Below are positions 22,775-35,372 of a stretch of DNA of 64,000 nucleotides, piece after piece. A program made the translations under genes and the position numbers. The notes under the pieces are model-generated. The model saw only the letters and a list, made by a program, of their open reading frames with translations. It ran no database searches and was not told where the DNA came from. Position 1 is the first letter of the stretch; each line of letters begins with the position of its first letter. The stretch comes from Lytechinus variegatus (Eukaryota; Echinodermata; Echinoidea; Temnopleuroida; Toxopneustidae): contig NC_054741.1 of assembly GCF_018143015.1 (NCBI RefSeq), positions 64,578,697-64,642,696 of the forward strand, in the 5' to 3' direction.

Positions 22775-23830
22775 CTAATTCACCACTTTCTCATAGATAT
22801 CACCTTCACGCCCTCCCTCCCTCCACTTTACTTTATTTAGTGCATCCTCAACACAACCCTCCTCCATCACTTGCTTTGTCCATGTCTTCTTCGGTTGTGC
22901 CCTTCCCCTTTGACCAGCCACCTGAAACTTAAATGCCCTTCTCAAAATGTGATATATATCCATCCACAACACATGCCCATACCAAGTACTCCGTTTGGCT
23001 TCCCCATCTGATCCCGTCTATTCAAAACCCAACATCTACATCAAAACCTCAGTTTTCTTCCTATCCATCAGCTTCACACCACACATCGCTCTTGCCATTG
23101 CTCTCTCAGTCCCATAGGGTTAAATACTTGCGAAACTATGCTCAGCACTCAAAATTCCCATCTTGTTTGCACTCAAACACCATTTTCCCCATATAACTAT
23201 TCTCTATATTCCCTAAACGTCGCCCATCCTAATCTTGCCCTCACTGTCACAGCTGTCCTGCACCCTCCACTCGGTTTATTTCCAATTCGTCTAATTGCCA
23301 ACTCATCTACTATCATTTGGTCTTCCTTTGGTTCGTCCACTATCCACATGGTCTAATTGCAAATTTGTCCACTCACCAGTTTGTCTAATAACCAGTTGGT
23401 CAAATAGCCATTTAGTCCATATACCATTTGGTCTAATTGGACTTAGTGTTATTTGCGTAAAATGAATGAAAATGAAATGGATATTACACCAACTGGTTAT
23501 GACATGAAATGGTTATTAGACAAAGTGATGATTGGACCAAATGGTTGTTAGACGAAATGTTAATGGATGGAACGGCATTGGACCAAATGAAAGTAGATCA
23601 TGTGGTGAGTGGATGAGTTGGCAGTAGACAAATTGGCAATTTACCCTCCACTCACACTCACCTTTCCCCCTGTATGAAAACTCTCTCTCCACTTCCATCT
23701 TATTACACAACTTTTTAACATGTTCCATCATCTCTCCTGGCCCTTTCCCGCATTTTCCACATCCATAATCTCTTGCCAGCCTCGAGGTGATTCTCTTCCT
23801 CCTTGCTGTACCTAAGGAGATTTTAACTTG
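22775..23830 (-). mobile_element. Dead non-LTR retrotransposon, C-terminal part of the RT protein
   Basis: On the minus strand, translated scraps follow the order of the C-terminal part of a LINE-type polyprotein: RDYGCGKCGKGPGE with a CxxC motif, MEVEREFSYRGKG, then GGCRTAVTVRARLGWATFRE, and finally GQRGRAQPKKTWTKQV and DALNKVKWREGGRE. Frameshifts and stops separate them, so it is a relic. A 370-bp foldback element is inserted at 23273-23642. Clade not assigned. Confidence 0.75.
23273..23642. mobile_element. Foldback element inserted in the LINE relic, 11-bp target duplication
   Basis: Exact copies of ACCCTCCACTC flank it (23262-23272 and 23643-23653). Its ends are imperfect inverted repeats, with CCAATTCGTCTAATTGCC on the left and GACAAATTGGCAATTT on the right. 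The arms are built of short TTGGTCTAAT/CAACTCATCTAC motifs. Removing it restores colinearity with the retrotransposon protein. Confidence 0.88.
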
Positions 23831-24497
23831 GCCCCATATATAGCTGATGACATTGTGATGACGGTAGGGACAACTCTTTCATGAGCTCCAACACACCAAA
23901 ATTATGCACTAAATTGTCATCTTTTTCAGAACTCTTATTCAAAATGATATATTCTTTTATTATGATGGCACTTGAAAGCATATGAGGATAAAAAGGAAAA
24001 GACAACAAAGACCTAATGGGAGAGCTACCTTACCACTTGCCAATTTCTATATTCTTGTAAAATTGACAATTTGAGTAGAGTTTACATAGACTTAGTGATT
24101 TCATTATTTAAACAGCCATAACTTTCTTATTACAAGACCGATTTATTTCAAACTTCCAATTATTTTTCTTATTGTTCCCCTTTCACACACAAAAAAATTC
24201 TTATTGGGGTTAGATTAATCGCTGTATTTGAGTTATCTTTGTGATGAGTCCTACTAATACATTAATGTACCATAATTTAGGATTACATTGCACAGAATCA
24301 TTTCCAGTACATGATTCATAACTGATTAATATTTTCAAGTTTACTAGATGAATCATAATTTTCATAAAATTATTTATGTGTGAAACTAGTTTTACTGGAT
24401 CAAAGTTCTATGGATGCAACAGGTGGAATAGATCTAACTGTACTGTATAAGATCTGCATCATCCAGTGCTGAGACGGTTCCAGCCTAGAAAAGTTTC
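23831..24497. other. TRMT44 3' flank
   Basis: AT-rich. A half-copy of a TTAA-type element (CATAACTTTCTTATTACAAG, about 24090-24200) is present. TTTATT at 24147-24152 reads AATAAA on the minus strand and could be the TRMT44 poly(A) signal, about 350 bases past the stop. Confidence 0.4.
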
Positions 24498-27400
24498 TTA
24501 AATCACAGGGTTTTTCTCTCCAAAAGTCGGTCTACTTCTCAGCTCCTCCGATCCATGTGCAAACGGACACGCCTGGGCTACTCTTGGGCAACCGTCCGGA
24601 TGGTGCTCGTAGAACCAGCACAGCTTGGTCTTGTAGAGAAGCTGCCTTTCTCTGGCTTTCTTCTCTGACTGCTGGGATGGTCTCTTGGATGAAGTGCCTC
24701 TGGGTGATGCCACTGTATCTGCGGTATCCGGTGGAGGTAACCTAGACCAGTCCTTTATGGAAACATTGCCACCAACAACTTGGATTGGAAAAACATGGGA
24801 AAACAGAGGGCTATCAATGACCATCAGTCATTCATATGAAGGAAATTCAAAGAATATGAGGATGAAACCGCTTCATATGTTGATTCTTGCCTATGTAATT
24901 TTCTAATGAATCAATCTTCGTTTCTTCATTTATCTTTGGAAGCCAAGCCCGATTCATGCTCCATGCCCTTCCAACCACGATGCCTTCAAATAAGTTAAAT
25001 TGTGGCATTATGAGTGAATGTGAGTTGGATATATGCAAAGTCCTATGCATTTAATCCCAAAATTACCATGTTAAACATCATTTTGTGCAGAGCTGGTATT
25101 TCTTTTTTTTTTCAATTACACCCCTCATATAACATATTTGAGTTGTTCTAGATAAATTTATGTAAAAGTTACTACAATGATAACTTTTGTGACCAATAAT
25201 AGCTAAAGATCAACATGACAGCTAATCAAAATCAAAGATTATGTAAATTTTACCGTTGGATGGAAAGTTACCATATTGGACTATTATGGGGGGGGGAATC
25301 TGAAAATAATGATTTCCCTTTTTTATTGATATGCATAGTCTCTGAAAAGATTAACATTATTCTCTACTCACTTTCAAATATGTGAGAACCCTTGAGCAAT
25401 GTTTTGAGTCCTCCGCACTCGTTCTTCAGGTTCTTGAGGGTGGGTCCATCAAAGAGCTTCGCTACATTGCCAAGACTAATTGAACCTTCAAATTAAATGG
25501 ATAACAAAACCAACTGTCATGTCATTTTCTCTGATGGAATTGATAATTCAATGTTAAATATTTTTAAGAACAGGCAAGCATCTTCTTACCAGCAAAGTAC
25601 TTTTTCAACATCTGTAAGCTTAATATTATGAGAATAAAAGAAATCAGTAATGATTACCTCCTCTTCTCCAAAGTTTAGTCATCTTCGGGCACCTCTCTGT
25701 GCTATCGTGATCAACACCAGTTTGAACAACATCGCCGTCCTTTGACATTGTAACCCCACCATCTTCCAGTATCGCCCAGGCAACATCCAAAGTGATACGA
25801 TCCTTCAGAGATCTCTCAACTCTTGAACAGTTCTTCACTCTCTCCTCAACTGCCCGTGGTTTGAAGTTTGGAGCAAAGTTCTTTTCGGCATCCCCCTCTG
25901 CTCCAGGGTACTGTCCCCCAGTAGAGCTGCCTTCAGGGATTGTCTGATCTTCACTGTTGGTGCTTACTAAACCCTTACTATCACTTGGTGCCCTATGACC
26001 CCTTTCTGATGGGTCAGGGGTCATTCCAGTATTTTGTGAGGGTCCTTTATGGTTTCCACTGGATTCAGAGCTTAGAATCGAGTCCGTTATGCTTGATTTT
26101 CTTCTGTGATGTGCCGACTTTCTGCATCTATGAGCAACATACTCCTCCATCTTGGCCAACACTTGAGGATGCTCTGCTGCGGTGTAGGTCTTTTTCCTCC
26201 CAACATGGCAGATCTGTACAGGAAAAAGGAAGGCAATATCCAAAGACATCAAACATAAAGCACTTAAGATCAAACATATATCAATATTTCTTCAGGTGGA
26301 TATCTAACATGGAATTCATTTGTAAACTTCAAGTTATGTTCAAATGATGGATTAGAACCTCTAGTTTATAGATAAATGTTTCTTAAATGAAATTTGTTTT
26401 CTAGAGTAACTGAAGTCATGCCAAAACAATGAAATATGGGCATGAGCATCAGAGCACAGGATTATCTTTTATATTGGGGGACGCAACAATAGATGTCCCC
26501 CCATGAACAAAGGGTATTCCCCTGGGCTGACGGCCATGGATATCTGGGATCAATCATATTAATTACATGTTAGACATATTCCTGAGCGCTTGAAAGCTGC
26601 ATAATCTTCGGAAGGGGGGGGGTATGCCCTTCCCCCAAATGTACAAATCAAAGAAACCTTTATCTTTTAGGGGAAAAAAGAGCCCTGGCGATGTATTAGC
26701 ACAAGAAATGGTCATCAGTCGTGTGTCAAGTTAGTTGCAACTTATGGTGAGCTTTATGACCCCCCCCCCGTTTCAGCTGTTATTTCTTAATATTAGGGCA
26801 CTAGCAGAGTTGTACATAAGTGTACTATTTTTTTCATGATATTTTTCCTCAATGTTACCCCCCAAAAATTGATTTGATATGTTCTACCATTGAATGTTAT
26901 CTATTTTTCCTACAACTATTGTTCATCTATAAATCACTCATTATCCTCTGCCTCGACTAGATGAATCATTAGAAAAAAAGCAAAAATGCCAATATCACCT
27001 TTTTTGTTGAGGGTATCCTCATCTTGTCCTCCTCCACCACAAAGCCACACATCTCTCCTGCTTCCCGGACGAAGTTGAGATAGGTACGATACTGGGGTTC
27101 CCCTGCAACCCTCTGGCTGAATTTGGTATCAAAGTCATGGAAGCAGCATGGCAGAACAAAGTAATTGGTCTTGTATGATGACCTAAATTAAAGGGGCAAT
27201 GAGGTGAAAAGACATTGAAAAAACCTGCTGACTTCCGAATTCTTTAATTTCCGTATTCTTTGTATAGAGATCACCTGGTTCGAGAAGGCAACCTGATGAC
27301 TAATTAATTGTCTATTATCCAGAGACTATGTACAGGGATCACCTGGTTCCACTGCAACAGTGTTAAGTGTACTTGATAGGTGCCTTTTCTTCATGTTCAA

Positions 27401-30400
27401 TGGATGCATCTAGCTTTTGAGTCAAATCAAGATGGACAAAACTGCATCGATCCAGTTATAGAGGTGTTAGAGATCAGCGGATAAGTTTGCAGATTTTGAA
27501 CGAGGTCCGGAGTTCAATGCCATGGCATCATGGTATTAGGGTCCATTGGCAAGACATGTGTCAAATACATTTGCTACTCACCACCTCTGGTAGTTGAAAA
27601 TGGTACCAGACATGTTTAGAATATAAAGCGCTGGTTATAATGCCTGAGCGCCATGAGGATCACAACCTGATGGAGCTGAGCGCTACAAAACAGCTATTCA
27701 ACTTGCAAGTCTTATAGATGAAAAAATATGTTGCTATCTTACACCCAAGGCCTAATCAGTTGCTTGTTAATTTATTAATGAAATATCAGAAAATTATTGG
27801 ATTATCTGATCAATAATCCAAGTGATTATTGTACAGATAATCCAAACAAAATGTCTCTGTCAGATTGTTTCTCGACAGAAAAATGGAATCTAATATTAAA
27901 TGGTAAAGGGGGGGGGAGGGGTGGAGGGAATAATAAGGAACTAAATTTCAAATCTAAATTTGAAATTGATTTTTATTTCTATGGAGAATTTTTTTTTATT
28001 TGTGAATGTTCACTCTTTTTGCCATGACAAAAACTGAAATTGATTTTTATTTCCATCTTAATACATTTTTGCAATTTGTGATAGTTTACCTGGTTGCCAT
28101 GACAGGTATCCATGGAGTTAGTTCATCTGAGTGGTTGCCGATCAACCAATCGGTGTCCTTGAAAGATGTCTCCATGGATGCAATGATGGTGCTTTCTTCA
28201 AGGTGGGTTTCAGTGCCATACAGATCCCAAATCTTCCTCTTCCGTAGATCAATACCTTTCCCAGTGTACTGTCGATCAAAGTCAAAATTAGGGTCCTGTT
28301 TCACGAAACTTGTAATCACTTGCAAAGCTAAAATTTCATTATAAAGTTGATCTCTTTTGATTGTGCTTCACCATTTCAGTAGCTCATATCACTTCCTGTA
28401 CCCCATGACACAAACTTAGCGCTTCATCGTAGGGCTGATATTTATCCAATCGATTACATTCGTCATTATGCACAATAATGATATAATAATATAAAGGGCA
28501 TATTACGAAAATAATGTACAAATTGTACAAGTCAGCTATAAATAAGACAAATCACTAAAATTTGTGTAACAGGCCCCTGCTAATTTGCACACAAGTCTTA
28601 TGACAAGGGCCCCATTGTTTCATAACAACAATTAAAATTTCGTAAATAATTATTATTAGTAGAAAAGAATCATGAACAGATTCCTCCACACATCAAATTT
28701 TTACATGGATCACTTTGTGGTTGCCTGAAATATGGCCACATTATTGCCAACTGATATCTGTGTAAATTTAGCTGATTCATTAAGTGTTTGACAGTAATTT
28801 TGACATTACCAATACATGGCCAATTTAAGGGTCACAGTCATTATCCTCCATCAATCATACACTGATCAGAAAACACTGATATCATAAAAAAATGGGCAGG
28901 GGGTTGTTGTGTGTGTCGAATATGCCACTATTTTTCACATGAGTTTCTAATTATTTATAGGGCTCTGCATAAAGAGTTATTGGCTTACCGGGTATACTTA
29001 ACACAAGGAAGTTGTAACTTGGTCCAAAATGAGTTAGATAAAAAACAGTAACTCACCCCCTCACTGTTGAGTATGTGAACCAGAAGACCATTGCCACAAC
29101 CCAGATCTACAAAGGATTGCTTTTTTAAATCACCAGTCTCTTCCCTCTCCCCTTCAAAAAGAAGGATCAAGTATGTAGCTATGGCAACATCCTCATACAC
29201 GAACTTCTGGGGGTCTGTATTCTCAGGCCAGATCTAGATAAATACAGTGAAAGAGAGTAAGGAAACATTAAATGTTCAATCAAGCAGTGAAAGATCGGGG
29301 ATTCAAATTGCAGTTTATGGGATGTCTTTCACACTTTAAAGTTGAAAGAATGGTCTTTGTTTAAATACACGTAACACCAGTTTTCAATGAAAACAAATTA
29401 CAATTTGTGGATAAATAATTCATAATTAGCAAGGCAGTGTGAAAGAGTTTTATGAAACCTCCACCCCAAACTCTGTTACTTTACTTGTTGAATTCCTATT
29501 TGAGATTAATTTGCATCTACCTGTAATTGTACAGTTGAAAATAGTCCAATCTCTTACTACCACATAAATATGACTTTGATTACAAGAAATTTGACTTTGA
29601 ATATGTAAATAACAGTTTTACACATTTTGGTCTAAAAATGAACAGCATTACAAAATTACAATGTACATGTACTTGATTTAAAGGACAAGTCCACCCCAAC
29701 TAAAAGTTGATTTGAATAAAAAGAGAAAAATCCAACAAGCATAACACTGAATATTTCATCAAAATTGGATGTAAAATAAGAAAGATATGACATTTTGAAG
29801 TTTCGCTTAATTTTACAAAACAGTTAAATGCACATCCAGGTCGGTATGCAAATGAGGAGACTGATGATGTCATCCACTCAGTATTTATTTTGTATTTTAT
29901 TATATGAAATATTCTAATTTTCTTCTCATTGTTAAGTTAAACAACAATTAATTCCTCCTTGAACATGTGGAATGAGCATTGTTTAATACTATATGGTTCA
30001 GTCAAGGTGGTCCTTATTGTCATATATGTAAAAAATGAAATATTGTATAATTCCAACAATATAAGACAAAATTAAGAGTGAGAGATGGACATCATCAACT
30101 GACTCATTTGCATGTCACTGAGTTGTGCATATCACTGTTTTGTGAAAAATAAGCAAAACCTCAAAATATGTATCTTTCTTATCTTACATCCGATTTTGAT
30201 GAAAATTTCAGCATTATGCTAGTTTGATCTTTCTCTATATATTCTTCTCAACCTTTTCTGGGGTGGACTTGACCTTTAAGGAAGGTACACTTGTGCAGAC
30301 TCTACTGTATATGGTGCATAATGAAGAAAAATAACGGAAATGTTTTGTACTAATATAATTGAACAACCAGAAGTGGACATAGGATATCATAATTATGAAG

Positions 30401-33400
30401 GGGGGGGGGGTATTATTTCATTAGGTTTGGCTTCCCCCCCCTTTTTTTTACAAGTACACAAAATGTATTCTATTTTGGCAAGAAATTTAAAGTTGCCCCA
30501 AAACTTGTAAACCTTCATAACATTTGGCTGTCAAATAATGTTACCTAGATGCCCATGACATTTAGTTTTATTCATGGTAGGTTTACATGTTATGTTCCTT
30601 ACCCTGACAAACTCTCTCCCATACTTTTGTTTCATCTCTTGGTATAGTTCAGTATATCTGTCCATCGGAACCAAAGGATTAACCACCTCGACCGGATCAC
30701 TGCCTCTGATCTCGCTGGCCCATTTAACAATTTTAGGTGCTAGAGTATTCGTTAGCCACTCAACGGAGGGAATAGATGCGGAATGTTGAGAAGATTTGTA
30801 GATTTCATCAACATGGAGTGATATTCTGTAAAACAATGGAACAGAACATCCATGATAAAAGACTATCAATGTGAAAATGAAAATTCTGTAGCCCAACAAT
30901 CACATTCAAATTTATCAATCTTTGTCAAGCTTGTGTTAAAAATCCTATTGGTAAATGGTAGAGAGTTAATGGGTCTACAGATATGAATGTCACTGATCAA
31001 ATAATGCGAGTGCGAAGCGCGAGCTGAAAATTTTTTATATTCAGACCTAAAAAGGGACATTATAAGGAAATTGTTCTAAACATGATACGTAACTGTCTCG
31101 CTAAACAATGCGAGCGCAAAGCGCGAGCTGAAATTTTTGTATATATTAACCCCAAAGAGTGACATTTAAAGGACTATATTTTTTATATATTCAGACCTAA
31201 AAAGGGACATTATAAGGAAATTGTTCTAAACATGATACATAACTGTCTCGCTAAACAAACAATGAGAGCACGAAGCGCGAGCTGAAATTTTTGTATATAT
31301 TAACCCCAAAGAGGGACATTTAAAGGACTATATTTTAGGAATCTATTAAGAGCATACATATCTCACCAAGGTTATCTAATGCGAGTGCCAACCGCTTGCT
31401 GATTTTATTATAATTACATCTAAACACATGAAACACTTGCAGTAATAGTAATCATGATTAACATACGCATCTCACTAATCAAATATTGAGTGCGAAGCGC
31501 GAGCTGAAAATTTAGGAAATTCAGATCTGAAGAGGGGCATTCTAAGGCTTGTTTGTAGGGATTCACTAAGACCATACGTATTTCACTAACCAAATGATGA
31601 AAATTTTTGATATTCAGATTAGAAAAAGGGACATTTTAAGTACTGATTTTAGGAATTTATGAAGAACAGACGTATATCACCAATCCACTAATGCGAACGT
31701 AAGTACGGACAAGAAATGTTTTATATTAAGATCTTAAATTTGGGCAATCACTTTAAGTAGTCATGAAAAAGAATCATATGTCACTACATAAAACAATAAC
31801 TCGAAGTGCGAGGAAATGTATTTGGTGTATATTGACTTGAAACCGGTGGTTTTAGTACAACCTGATTATATATCTCGTTAAACAGACACTGCGAGTCCCA
31901 GGAACAATGAAGACATAGGCCCTGAGCAAATTATGTTTCATAAAGTTATGAAAAAAAAATGTTTCTTGTGTAATATAACATAATTATAATCATTACTATA
32001 ATGAACAATAATTTCTTCTTTCCCACTACCTTCCTCCCTCTTTTTCCCCGTTTTTTCCCTCTTTTTTTTCCTTTTTTTATTTTGCCAGCCGATGGGGGGG
32101 GCATGTGCCCCCATCCCCCCCCCCCCCGTAGTTACGCCACTGCATCCGTATGAAGTACATTATACAAATCATTTCCTTTTCTCTGAAATAAAAAGAGGAA
32201 TTTATGAAAGATGGAAGTCACTTAATTTTATCAGTGTATAATAAAACATATGTCCATGGGATATCACTTAGAATTCATCAGAATCCCTGAAAATCATCTC
32301 AATTAAAATGAATTTTTTTCACCTAAAAAGTGTTTTCTGTTGCCTGAAAATAAATTCTTTGGGCCAGATTTAAGCTATAACAACAGTAGTGGCATCCCTG
32401 ATATTTCTTACTTATTTCTCCGAAAGGAAAATTTGTAGGAAGGAAATTTCAAATCCTTGTTGCCGCACTCAAGTAAGGTAAAGACTGCTTCATTTCTCAT
32501 TTGATCTACAAGGGGGAGACAAAAATGACACAAAAGTAAACAGAAAATATAAAAAATGTATAATTTTTTTGGCTTGGCAAATTATTAGGGAAAAGAAATG
32601 TCTTTCATTTTGGACTGTTACCCACTTTTTTGCTTGAATTTTTTTTTCTGACAAAATGACACCCTGTTAAAGTTTGAATCTGGATTTGCAGCTGCACATT
32701 CAAATGAATAAGCAGCAATTCAATGATTCACAATTCTCTTTTTAAGATAAAAAAAATTATTGGAGACTCTTCACATTTTTTCACAAGAATTTGTGAGAAA
32801 TATCATCAGATAAAAAAATACTTAGCTTTAAAATATGTCTTATACAACCCCCCCCCCATTACAAATAACTTTGTCTACAAACTAAAAACACCTTAATCTA
32901 TTTTACAATAATCGACATGCTTGGTTTAAAGCTAGTTCAATATCAAATAATTTTTTTTACTGCATTGAGGTTCCTATACCATCACCAACAGAGAGGACTC
33001 AATGATGCAGTAACGCAAACCTATTTGCCATTTAGATTTTGTTTTCAAACATTGGCTCAGACTTCCATTTCAAACTTTATTACTCACATAATTCAAGTTT
33101 AGACATAAGGAATGTTTTTTTTTCAACTAAATCATTACTTTGTGTTTCATTCAATAAAAAAATAAGAAAAAAAAGAAATTGAGATGGCACTTACAAACAG
33201 AATGCTACCATTCCATCTTTTGGCCTCTTGATGTCAAAATATGAATAGAGGCAAGCTTCTGCCTTCAGACTAAATCTGACATTCTGGTCCTAAGATTTAA
33301 ATTTTAATTGCGAGGATTTGGGGAAAACAATTAGGCCTACTCAGCAATTGGACAAATTCTCATCATATTATTTCACCATTAGGCTAAGTAGTAGGCGTAG

Positions 33401-34167
33401 GCCTGTATATGGAGGATTTGTAATGACTGAAGTGATAAAACCTGTTACACAATAGTCAAAATTAGCTCAAACATTTCTTCAAGTTCAACTTCTCAAACAA
33501 TTTTAACTTAGTTTAAGTAGCCAGGCATAACCCTTCATTCTTAAAATGATTAAAGTTGTTGTTACACACCAAATATTCCCACTTCATAGACAATATTATT
33601 GATTGCCCTTCTTGATAAGAGTTTCCTGATGCAAATCACACACATTTTGCTTTCATCCTGAACCAGTATTTCTTCATTTTTTGTGACTTTGTCAGTCATT
33701 TTTTTCTTTCCACCGGCACTGTCACTTGCATTGTTAATGTTATCAATATCACCGACACAGATTGATAATTCACTATTAATATTGCATCCTTTGGAAATAT
33801 TTTTGTTTGTCAAATCAAAAGTCTCATTTCTACACTCCTTCAGCAGACAGACATGGTGATTTAAACATCGTTCAAAAGAAAAAGAGTCTGCATTCTCTTC
33901 TTGAGAAACGAGATATCTGAGATCCTCCAAAAGGCTAGAGAGCCAGTGTTCGCGAGGCCTCACCGCATGTGCACCAGAGAGCTCATCCAGAGATTCGGGC
34001 GCAGTGTTCTCCGAGAATCCGCTGATCTTGTGCTTCTCCACGGCGGCTGATACTCGTCGATTTATAACCTGCGGTTTCAACCACCAAATATCAATTGCTC
34101 TCCAAAAACATTTACATTCAATATGAACTTCTTTGGAATATTCGTTTATCCAGGATGTTTCTTCCAT
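24498..34167 (-). CDS. TRMT44: tRNA (uracil-2'-O-)-methyltransferase TRMT44, complete
   Basis: TRMT44/Trm44 uses S-adenosylmethionine to methylate the ribose of U44 in the variable arm of tRNA-Ser, in the cytoplasm. Exons, minus strand in order: 34167-33568, 33289-33195, 32495-32412, 30825-30603, 29233-29057, 28268-28090, 27182-26999, 26213-25658, 25485-25372, 24778-24498; about 830 residues. Seen: KYGREFVR then IWPENTDPQKFVYEDVAIA, AdoMet motif FVDLGCGNG (LGCGNG at 378-383), GIDLRKRKIWD, DWLIGNHSDELTPWIPV, FVLPCCFHDFD, RIPSTKK, and a C-terminal CCCH finger with Cys791, Cys801, Cys808, His812. Residues about 560-650 are low-complexity. The junctions of exons 1/2 and 2/3 need a weak donor (GTGTAA) and a secondary acceptor, so about 10 residues there are uncertain. 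Confidence 0.9.
28291..28580. repeat. Possible MITE beside TRMT44 exon 6
   Basis: GGGTCCTGTTTCACGAAAC on the left and TTTGTGTAACAGGCCCC on the right form loose inverted ends typical of the GTTTCAT-type elements here. The left end starts about 22 bases upstream (minus sense) of the exon 6 acceptor, so it may supply the branch-point region. Confidence 0.4.
29682..30275. mobile_element. TTAA-bounded palindromic element (594 bp)
   Basis: TTAA flanks both sides (29678-29681, 30276-30279). The ends are AGGACAAGTCCACCCCA and its near complement. Long arms (ATTTCATCAAAATTGGATGT and mirrored ACATCCGATTTTGATG) make a hairpin of over 150 bp per arm. Non-coding. It lies in TRMT44 intron 4. Confidence 0.88.
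30995..32155. repeat. Minisatellite of about 100-107-bp units plus C-rich terminus
   Basis: About nine diverged tandem units, each starting AATGCGAGTGCGAAGCGC-like and GAGCTGAAAATTT-like and containing GACCTAAAAAGGGACATT. Starts are near 31004, 31108, 31261, 31378, 31485, 31592, 31691, 31789 and 31889. The right end has a GGGGGGGCATG/CCCC tract and GTAGTTACGCCACTG, probably the terminus of the same composite element. It lies in TRMT44 intron 3. Confidence 0.8.
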
Positions 34168-34523
34168 TATGGAGGAATAATTAAAAAATTTAAGTATCGA
34201 AACTTCGTCTTCGACTTGAAATAGTTGCAGATTCGCGTGGAAATGTTTTCATTGATATTCTCTTTACCAGTCTTCCGATGTTATCATTAATTATTTCTTT
34301 ACTCTGAGTCACTCACTTGTAAACGAGTCACTAAGTAGATCAACCTACCCGTCACTAGCTCAACTAATCAAATTCCATCATAGGCCTACGTCGATGAATC
34401 AACTTACCAATCAACATCATGTACACTGTATACTGACCCCCATGAATGAATAAGTGAATCAATGATTGATCAATGATTAATTGATTGATCAGTCAAAGCA
34501 AATTTTTTGAGAAATTTGTAAAG

Positions 34524-34592
34524 AATGAATGAATGTATGCATGAATGAATGAATGAATGAATGAATCAATCAATCAATCGACCGATCGATCG

Positions 34593-34628
<36 letters not shown>
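34524..34628. repeat. Compound (TGAA)n-(TCAA)n tetranucleotide repeat
   Basis: A GAAT/TGAA tetramer array switches to ATCA/TCAA with an ATCG patch in the middle. Confidence 0.93.
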
Positions 34629-34629
<1 letters not shown>

Positions 34630-34815
34630 GTTTGACAGCTATATGCACTTTTAGAGCAGCTATAGGGCTGAGAGGGGGGGGGGGGGTGACCGTGAGGCAT
34701 ACTGAAATGATGCAATCGAGCTATTGCCCACTCCGGTCCTCCTCGGCCCGGGTCCCACGATCATTTTCAACGGCCCCTGCGAGCATGGGAGATATTTATT
34801 TGTTTTAATTCAATT

Positions 34816-34965
34816 CAAGTCATTTTATTTTATTTCATTTTATTTTATTTTATTTCATTTTATTATTTGTTTTCTTTTATTTTCTTTTACTTTATTCTAT
34901 TTTATTTTGTTTCAATTATTTCATCAAAATTTTTTTTTTATCTATTTATTTATTTTTGCATGCAA
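34816..34965. repeat. (TTTTA)n-like pentanucleotide repeat
   Basis: T-rich array of TTTTA/TTTCA units of about 150 bases. Frames through it are artefacts. Confidence 0.85.
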
Positions 34966-35345
34966 TCCTCCAAACTCGAACGGGGCAAAATAGCCGAGGA
35001 CAACCGAACGACCGAAGGACCCGTAACAATAAAACATTCCTGTACTTGTTTAGGGGTTCTTTTCAGAAATATTTGCCAAGAGTATCGTTTTGTCCCCAAT
35101 ACTTGTTAAGGGTAGGGTTTCACACGCCAATACTTGTTAAGGGGTGCATTTTCAGAATATGGAAATTACGTGTTTAGGGTGCTTTTCGAGACCCCATGGT
35201 CGCGCATGGTATCCACTCATGAATGGAAGTGGCCCCCCCGGGTGTATATGCCTAAATTACATGCAGTGCCTTGGATAGAGATTTATTATATTGATCTCGA
35301 TGGCGCCTTGCAATAAGAATACTTTTTATCCCATCAGCCCTTCAA

Positions 35346-35372
35346 CTTCCTCTTTACCATCCCAATACGAAC
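35346..35372 (+). promoter_or_regulatory. Candidate non-coding first exon of RPL6 with TOP motif
   Basis: RPL6 translation starts one base into its exon, so a 5' UTR exon must lie upstream. CTTCCTCTTTACC at 35346 is a pyrimidine tract like the terminal oligopyrimidine start of ribosomal-protein mRNAs. A consensus donor, GTGAGT, follows at 35373. Candidate only. Confidence 0.4.

Larger units (their letters stand above)
34168..35345. other. Shared upstream region of TRMT44 and RPL6
   Basis: Head-to-head spacer of about 1.2 kb holding two long microsatellites, a poly-G run near 34673-34685 and GC-richer DNA at 34730-34790. No exon recognised. A bidirectional promoter is possible but not shown. 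Confidence 0.4.

Noticed and set aside
24557..24906. Plus-strand open frames across TRMT44 exon 10
   Set aside because: Antisense shadows of the CCCH-finger exon.
30995..31935. CRISPR-like array
   Set aside because: Units are diverged, long and without unique spacers, and lie inside an intron of an animal gene.
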